This document shows positions 6,012-9,340 of a stretch of DNA of 9,340 bases, piece by piece. The first letter of the stretch is position 1. Each line of letters starts with the position of its first letter. A model generated the notes under the pieces. That model was not told the origin of the DNA. It saw nothing but the letters and a program-made list of their open reading frames with translations, and did no database searches. The DNA comes from a bacterium (GTDB taxonomy: Bacteria; RBG-13-66-14): the NCBI GenBank assembly GCA_026398675.1, contig JAPLSK010000303.1, positions 1-9,340 of the forward strand. Reading direction: 5' to 3'. Position numbers and translations under genes: made by a program.

Positions 6012-6542
6012 TCACTCCTCCCACTTGCCGGTATCCTGGATCGAAGCGAGGGTGATGTTCATGTACCCGGCGCTCGCCGCCGTCGCCACTACTTTCTTGA
6101 TCAGGCTGAAGTAGTGGTTCTTGTCCGCCAAAACCAGGATTTTCGGCGGCTCCGCCTCACGCCCTGCCGTACGCATGGTTTCCTGAAGCGCCTCGACGCG
6201 CGTCTCCATCCTGGCTTTCAGGGGCTTTATCACGATGTCCTTCGAGCTGATCGCCTCGTCGGTGGTTATGACCTCTTCCTCGAGGAAATAGATCGCGTCC
6301 GTACCGACGGCGACGCGGTCAACCACGCCGGGGATGCTTTTGGAATCTGACTTCGGCAGCGAAAGTTTGGCCGCCGTTGCCGAAATGTCCCCCTGGGTGG
6401 AGAAGGTCTTGAGGAGGAACACCAACACGATGGTCATCATGTCCATCATCGAGGTGATCGGCACACCCTTTTCCTCGACCTTCCTCCTCGCGTGATGCGG
6501 CTTGAATTTCAGGAACTTGCTCGGGGTCTGTACACCTGGCAT
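6012..6542 (-). CDS. ExbD/TolR family motor protein no. 2, with intact membrane Asp
   Basis: A 176-residue protein with a short basic N-terminus, one membrane helix at about 29-47 and a periplasmic domain. The helix carries I-T-S-M-M-D-M-M-T-I, placing Asp34 at the position of the proton-carrying Asp of ExbD/TolR/MotB-type stators. A Lys within the helix end (L-L-K-T-F-S) is common in AglS-like members. With the ExbB protein it would convert proton flow into movement of periplasmic partners such as the two AgmX-tail proteins. The start is well supported by AAAGGAGGTGAG just upstream, the best ribosome site in the window. It sits 23 bases after ExbD no. 1 and 21 before the FHA-like gene. Two ExbD genes per ExbB is the AglR-AglQ-AglS pattern. 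Confidence 0.93.
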   Translation of the reverse strand: MPGVQTPSKFLKFKPHHARRKVEEKGVPITSMMDMMTIVLVFLLKTFSTQGDISATAAKLSLPKSDSKSIPGVVDRVAVGTDAIYFLEEEVITTDEAISSKDIVIKPLKARMETRVEALQETMRTAGREAEPPKILVLADKNHYFSLIKKVVATAASAGYMNITLASIQDTGKWEE

Positions 6543-6565
6543 ATCTCACCTCCTTTCTTCTTAGG

Positions 6566-7174
6566 TCAGCGCGGAACCGCTCCACCGAAGATCACGCTGG
6601 GAAAAAGGGTCGCGACGTAGGCCTTCTGACCCTTCTCCACGCCGTACTTGGCGGCGTCCTCGTCGGTCTTGACCTCGATGACATTCACGTCGCCACGGAC
6701 GATGTCCATGAGGTTGATGACCTCGCTGAAGGGGATGGAGTCCTGGATCGCGAGGTAGACCTCCTCGTGGTCCTGGTACTGGGGCATTTTTTTGACTTTC
6801 TCCATCAGCACTTCACGGAGCGTTGCGTAGTCGTACGCTCCGCCGATCTTGGGGATCCAGTTTTTTTCGGCACCGGACTTCTCGGGGTAGACCGGCAGTA
6901 CGCCCTTGTCGTTGGTGATGATGAAACCTTTGTCGGCGCTCATCCCGACCATCAGGATCTTGGTGACCCCACCCATACTACCACCCACTCCGCCCCCGCT
7001 GGCCGCGGCTTGGGGAGGTAGGGTGACCTGCAGCGCGACCGTGGTGACGAAAACGGCGCACATCAACAGCAAGGGGATCAACATGGACATCAAGCCCATA
7101 ATCGGGATGAGGTAGTCATCAGTCGAGGGCTTCTCTTCAACACCCCGCCTGGCCGCACTCGGTCCGAAAGCCAT
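6566..7174 (-). CDS. ExbD/TolR family protein no. 1, lacking the conserved membrane Asp
   Basis: A 202-residue ExbD/TolR-like protein with a membrane helix at about 22-48, a Gly/Ser linker at about 57-68 and a periplasmic domain with insertions relative to typical ExbD (about 140 residues). Lined up on the conserved Pro (P24 in L-I-P-I-M-G), the motor Asp is replaced by Gly27, and no acidic residue lies in the helix core; D19-D20 are at the membrane edge. It probably acts as the structural partner of a heterodimer with ExbD no. 2, which keeps the Asp. The ATG lies 3 bases after the ExbB stop, and its ribosome site (AAAGGA) overlaps the end of ExbB, so translation is coupled. This fits fixed stoichiometry in one complex. 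Confidence 0.9.
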   Translation of the reverse strand: MAFGPSAARRGVEEKPSTDDYLIPIMGLMSMLIPLLLMCAVFVTTVALQVTLPPQAAASGGGVGGSMGGVTKILMVGMSADKGFIITNDKGVLPVYPEKSGAEKNWIPKIGGAYDYATLREVLMEKVKKMPQYQDHEEVYLAIQDSIPFSEVINLMDIVRGDVNVIEVKTDEDAAKYGVEKGQKAYVATLFPSVIFGGAVPR

Positions 7175-7177
7175 GGC

Positions 7178-7801
7178 CTATCCTTTCATCTGGGTGATGA
7201 GGTTGGTGATCTTCACCGAGAACTCGTCAATATCGTTGATTATCTTCCGCGTTTTGTCCTTGAGCCACGCCGCGGCGGCCAGGGTCGGCACGGCGACCAC
7301 CAGACCGAACATGGTGGTCAACATGGCGATGGCGATCCCCTCCGACAGGAGCCGGGCCGAGTCCTCCGGGTTCGCCACGGTGATGGCGTCGAACGCCGTC
7401 ATCAGGCCGGAGATCGTCCCCAGCAGTCCGAGGAGGGTCGCGATCTGCGCCAGCATGTCCAGGTAGCTGGTGCGTTTCTCGAGCCGGGGGATGACCTCGA
7501 GGGTCTTGGCGTCGGCCGCCACCTGCATGTCGCGTCCGGAGCCCGAGTGGTGCTTGAGGATTTCACGCAGGATCTGGGCCAGCGCCGCGTTGGTTGTGTT
7601 GCACAGGGCGATGGCCCGCTCGATGTTGCGGTTCTGGATCAGCTTCTCCAGCTCGGCGATGAAGGTCTTGGTGTTGATGCTCGACTTGAAGACAATGAAG
7701 TAGGTCCGCTCGAGGATGAAGGTCAGGGAGAGCATCGCCACGAAGAGGATGATCCACATGAAGTCCCCGCCGTCGGCGAAGGAGTCAATGAGTCTGTACA
7801 T
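7178..7801 (-). CDS. MotA/TolQ/ExbB proton-channel family protein (AglR-like)
   Basis: A 207-residue inner-membrane protein with the family layout: helix 1 at about 14-30, a cytoplasmic loop at 31-115, helix 2 at about 117-140 and helix 3 at about 158-179. The family signature is clear in A-T-L-L-G-L-L-G-T-I-S-G-L and S-E-G-I-A-I-A-M-L-T-T-M-F-G-L-V-V-A-V-P. T129 and T162/T163 stand where ExbB/TolQ have pore-lining Thr. It forms the channel and scaffold of a proton-driven motor with the two ExbD proteins encoded next. GAGGAAAGGA precedes the ATG. It is the first gene of a tight four-gene unit (gaps 3, 23 and 21 bases). The 126 bases upstream (7802-7927) hold a possible -10 (TATAGT) near 7918-7923 but no convincing -35, so transcription from the jelly-roll gene upstream is possible. 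Confidence 0.95.
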   Translation of the reverse strand: MYRLIDSFADGGDFMWIILFVAMLSLTFILERTYFIVFKSSINTKTFIAELEKLIQNRNIERAIALCNTTNAALAQILREILKHHSGSGRDMQVAADAKTLEVIPRLEKRTSYLDMLAQIATLLGLLGTISGLMTAFDAITVANPEDSARLLSEGIAIAMLTTMFGLVVAVPTLAAAAWLKDKTRKIINDIDEFSVKITNLITQMKG

Positions 7802-7927
7802 GGATTCCTTTCCTCGGTTTGTGGGTTGTTGGGTTCATGGGTTCGGCGGCCTTTCCGGTTAAATCGGAGAATCTCCTTTCTCAGCCGTGGTGGATATGGT
7901 TGGTCGCCCTATCGAATACTATAAGTC

Positions 7928-8317
7928 CTAATCCGTGAGCATGATAATCGCCGCGGCCAGGAGCGCCACGCCCGCCGAACCCGCCAGCCAGTTGGCGTTG
8001 AGGGTCTCGGAATTGGCGTCCATGTAGCCGGCGGTTATACCGGAGGCTATGCCCGCGCCCGTGGCCAGCCAGAGGAAGGGGTTGTCAATGGACCGCTGAC
8101 TCACGGAGATGCCCTCCTCGAACTCCTCCTTGTCAATGGGGTTGAGTATTTGGCTGGCGTACGTCTGGCGCAGCATCACCTTATCGAATTCGGGATCCGT
8201 GCGCAGGATGAAGGACATCTGGGACGGCGCCATTCTCCGCCCGAATATCTCGAGTTCCACCACGGCGTCTTTCCGGATCGTCGGTGTTGACCGCTTCGAC
8301 GGCGAACACGTTGTCAC
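7928..8317 (-). CDS. 3' portion of the frameshifted jelly-roll protein: two membrane helices
   Basis: The frame is open from 8317, but its first ~16 codons overlap the better-supported frame of the upstream gene. Real coding sense begins near 8270, at D-A-V-V-E-L-E-I-F-G, which reads as the last strand of the upstream jelly-roll domain. It continues through an acidic stretch with L-R-Q-T-Y-A-S and ends with two hydrophobic segments (F-L-W-L-A-T-G-A-G-I-A-S-G and G-V-A-L-L-A-A-A-I-I-M-L). I recognise no family for this tail. There is no plausible ribosome site or independent start, so I read it as the C-terminal 113 residues of a ~303-residue protein. The stop at 7928 is 126 bases before ExbB. 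Confidence 0.65.
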   Translation of the reverse strand: MTTCSPSKRSTPTIRKDAVVELEIFGRRMAPSQMSFILRTDPEFDKVMLRQTYASQILNPIDKEEFEEGISVSQRSIDNPFLWLATGAGIASGITAGYMDANSETLNANWLAGSAGVALLAAAIIMLTD

Positions 8318-8840
8318 CGACGTCCAGGTATTCCGTCACGTCTATCTGCTCGTAGGTCGTCCAATCATCTTCGTTCTCGGTCGAGTCCTGGTGCACCAGG
8401 ACGCCGTTGACGTAAAACTGGTAATTGTTGTTGGCCGTTATCCGGACGATGAAATGCTCCTGGATGTCCTTGTCCTCGTCGTTGATGAGGCTGCGCGGCA
8501 GACCGAATTCCCGGCGGAAGTAAGCGGTAACCCCGCTACGGGCCCATATCCACTCCGCATCGGCGCCCGGCCACCCGTACACCTGACTCCGGGCGGCGGA
8601 TAGACCTTCACTGAACGTGCCCAAGACGGCCGTGCTCCAATCGTCGTCGTTGTAGTCCGTCGTCGTCCAGGACGTGCCGTCCTGGCGAGCGTTGGTGACG
8701 TGCCAGGCCTGTTTGAGGGCCTCGATCTGCTCCTCGGTGAGGTCTGTGTACTGGGCGCGCACGTTGTCCACCACGATCGGCCCGACAAGAAGGAGGGCGA
8801 GAACGGCCAATATCAGACGGGACTTGGCGGTGAACGGCAT
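8181..8840 (-). CDS. Exported galactose-binding-like jelly-roll protein, 5' portion of a frameshifted gene
   Basis: The N-terminus is a signal peptide or anchor (M-P-F-T-A-K-S-R then a hydrophobic run, possible cleavage after V-R-A at about residue 29). Residues ~45-190 resemble the galactose-binding-like jelly-roll found at the start of rhamnosidases and other surface enzymes: W-I-W-A, Y-F-R-R-E-F-G-L-P, Y-Q-F-Y-V-N-G-V-L-V, T-E-Y-L-D-V-G-D-N-V-F-A-V-E-A-V-N. No catalytic domain follows, so it may be a binding or structural module in the envelope. After N-T-D-D-P-E (about residue 190) this frame loses sense and ends in 29 Arg/Gly-rich residues, while the domain continues in the +1 frame (7928-8270). 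Removing one A of the AAA at 8270-8272 (as read on the - strand) would join the halves. The ATG at 8840 has GGAAGGA upstream. Its position ahead of the motor operon suggests a functional link, which is an inference. Confidence 0.75.
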   Translation of the reverse strand: MPFTAKSRLILAVLALLLVGPIVVDNVRAQYTDLTEEQIEALKQAWHVTNARQDGTSWTTTDYNDDDWSTAVLGTFSEGLSAARSQVYGWPGADAEWIWARSGVTAYFRREFGLPRSLINDEDKDIQEHFIVRITANNNYQFYVNGVLVHQDSTENEDDWTTYEQIDVTEYLDVGDNVFAVEAVNTDDPERRRGGTRDIRAENGAVPDVLHPAHGSRIR

Positions 8841-9070
8841 CTTTTCCTTCCCCGGATTGCGAGTCTCGGCTTACACCGACAAGCCCCGTCGGGCTTGCCG
8901 TCCGGTGCAAGTGTCGGTTATATGAGCGTCTTGGGTTTCTTCAGCCGTACTGTTTTCAATGCCATACCTTACGGTTCCACGCCGGATGCAATCAACTTTC
9001 ACCTAAGGGTCCACACTCTCTTACGCTCGGGAAACGAAGTAGTGCCCGCGGCGGAACGAGCGATTTCATT
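8841..9070 (-). promoter_or_regulatory. Intergenic leader with nested inverted repeats ahead of the jelly-roll gene
   Basis: These 230 bases hold no gene. On the - strand a possible -10 (TATAAC, near 8917-8922) has only a poor -35. Just downstream, CAAGCCC / GGGCTTG (8880-8897, 4-base loop) forms a hairpin, and ACCGACA / TGTCGGT (8875-8881 with 8912-8918) forms a wider one sharing two bases with it, so the two stems partly exclude each other. There is no U-tract, so this is not a standard terminator for the gene ending at 9071. It may be a structured leader. Confidence 0.35.
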
Positions 9071-9340
9071 TTAATCACCCGGTTCGGTTGTGCCTTCGGT
9101 CGTTGTATCCTCAACGGGTGCGGCTTCGCTTTCGTCTGTGGTCGTTTCGGCGGCATCCGGCGGGGTCTCCACGGGCGTCTCCTCGATGATGGGCGTTTCC
9201 TCGACAGGCGTCTCCTCTACGGGCGTCTCCTCGATGAGGGGTGTTTCCTCGACAGGCGTCTCCTCCACGGGCGTTTCCTCGATGATGGGAGTCTCCTCGA
9301 TGGGCGTTTCCTCGATAATCACGGGTTCCGGAGCCATGGC
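9071..9340 (-). CDS. C-terminal end of a protein with an acidic EETP-repeat tail, 5' end outside window
   Basis: The frame is open to the window edge (an Ala codon precedes the ATG at 9337), so this is most likely the tail of a longer protein, though a start at 9337 cannot be excluded. It holds nine E-E-T-P motifs with I/V/L spacers (about residues 8-58 counted from that ATG), then a Thr/Glu/Ala-rich stretch ending E-P-G-D. The repeat DNA varies mostly at third codon positions (GAG/GAA, ACG/ACT/ACA, CCC/CCT) while the peptide is kept, which supports this strand and frame. Such Glu/Pro/Thr-rich tails act as extended spacers in periplasmic or surface proteins. The function of the main body is unknown. 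The stop is 230 bases before the jelly-roll gene. Confidence 0.65.
   Translation of the reverse strand, partial: AMAPEPVIIEETPIEETPIIEETPVEETPVEETPLIEETPVEETPVEETPIIEETPVETPPDAAETTTDESEAAPVEDTTTEGTTEPGD
9164..9316 (-). repeat. In-frame coding tandem repeat (EETP units, 48-bp higher-order period)
   Basis: The basic unit is 15 or 18 bases (EETPV or EETPII). A higher-order unit of 16 residues, (I/L)-I-E-E-T-P-V-E-E-T-P-V-E-E-T-P, occurs twice in full and begins a third time. All periods are multiples of three, so copy-number change would alter tail length without breaking the frame, unlike the pentamer array at 7-54. Confidence 0.85.

Noticed and set aside
7816..7848. G/T-rich repeated stretch upstream of ExbB as a regulatory repeat
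   Set aside because: The GGGTT-like words are imperfect and irregularly spaced, with no symmetry or promoter match.
9164..9316. CRISPR-like array
   Set aside because: The repeats are contiguous, translate to a periodic peptide and have no unique spacers, so they are coding tandem repeats.
1..9340. tRNA, rRNA, transposase, integrase or phage genes
   Set aside because: I looked for cloverleaf-like or rRNA-like segments and for mobile-element proteins on both strands and found none.

Overview
The window reads as chromosomal DNA of an uncultured, GC-rich bacterium with two membranes. The signs are an exported lipoprotein, a TolQ/TolR-type motor, and inner-membrane proteins with TonB-like periplasmic tails. 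The AgmX/PglI-type C-terminal domains, a GYF_2 domain and an FHA-like domain on ExbB/ExbD partners are known from Myxococcota and from candidate lineages of the FCB/Coatesbacteria kind. The phylum is an inference; there is no marker gene here.

Layout. Positions 1-1236 (+ strand) hold two exported, Trp/Tyr-rich proteins of unknown function. The first is a lipoprotein whose signal peptide is encoded by nine perfect copies of a pentanucleotide. Positions 1237-1491 carry palindromic intergenic repeats and terminators between convergent genes. Everything after that is on the - strand. Reading in the direction of transcription (high to low coordinates), it comprises: the end of a protein with an EETP-repeat acidic tail (9340-9071); a signal-peptide jelly-roll protein with two C-terminal membrane helices, split by an apparent +1 frameshift (8840-7928); ExbB/TolQ (7801-7178); ExbD/TolR no. 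1, lacking the motor Asp (7174-6566); ExbD/TolR no. 2, with the Asp (6542-6012); an FHA-like/TM/Gly-rich/AgmX-tail protein (5990-4641), followed by a terminator; a GYF/coiled-coil/TM/AgmX-tail protein with its own promoter (4288-3098); an NTF2-like small exported protein (2914-2519); and a membrane-anchored M23 peptidase (2511-1492).

How they may work together. ExbB plus two ExbD proteins would form a proton-driven motor in the inner membrane. The FHA-like and GYF proteins each have a cytoplasmic N-terminal domain, one membrane helix and a TonB-like periplasmic end. They resemble GltG (FHA) and GltJ/AgmX (GYF) of the Myxococcus xanthus Agl-Glt gliding/transport machine, where the AglRQS motor drives such connectors across the envelope. 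The window therefore probably encodes the core of an Agl-Glt-like trans-envelope machine outside the myxobacteria. Whether it serves motility, surface-protein transport or secretion cannot be told from the sequence. The separate highlight is the lipoprotein at the left edge. Its repeat is the same pentamer (CTCTT) that phase-varies the Neisseria opa genes, it sits in the same place (the signal-peptide core), and both alternative frames are closed by a stop just downstream.
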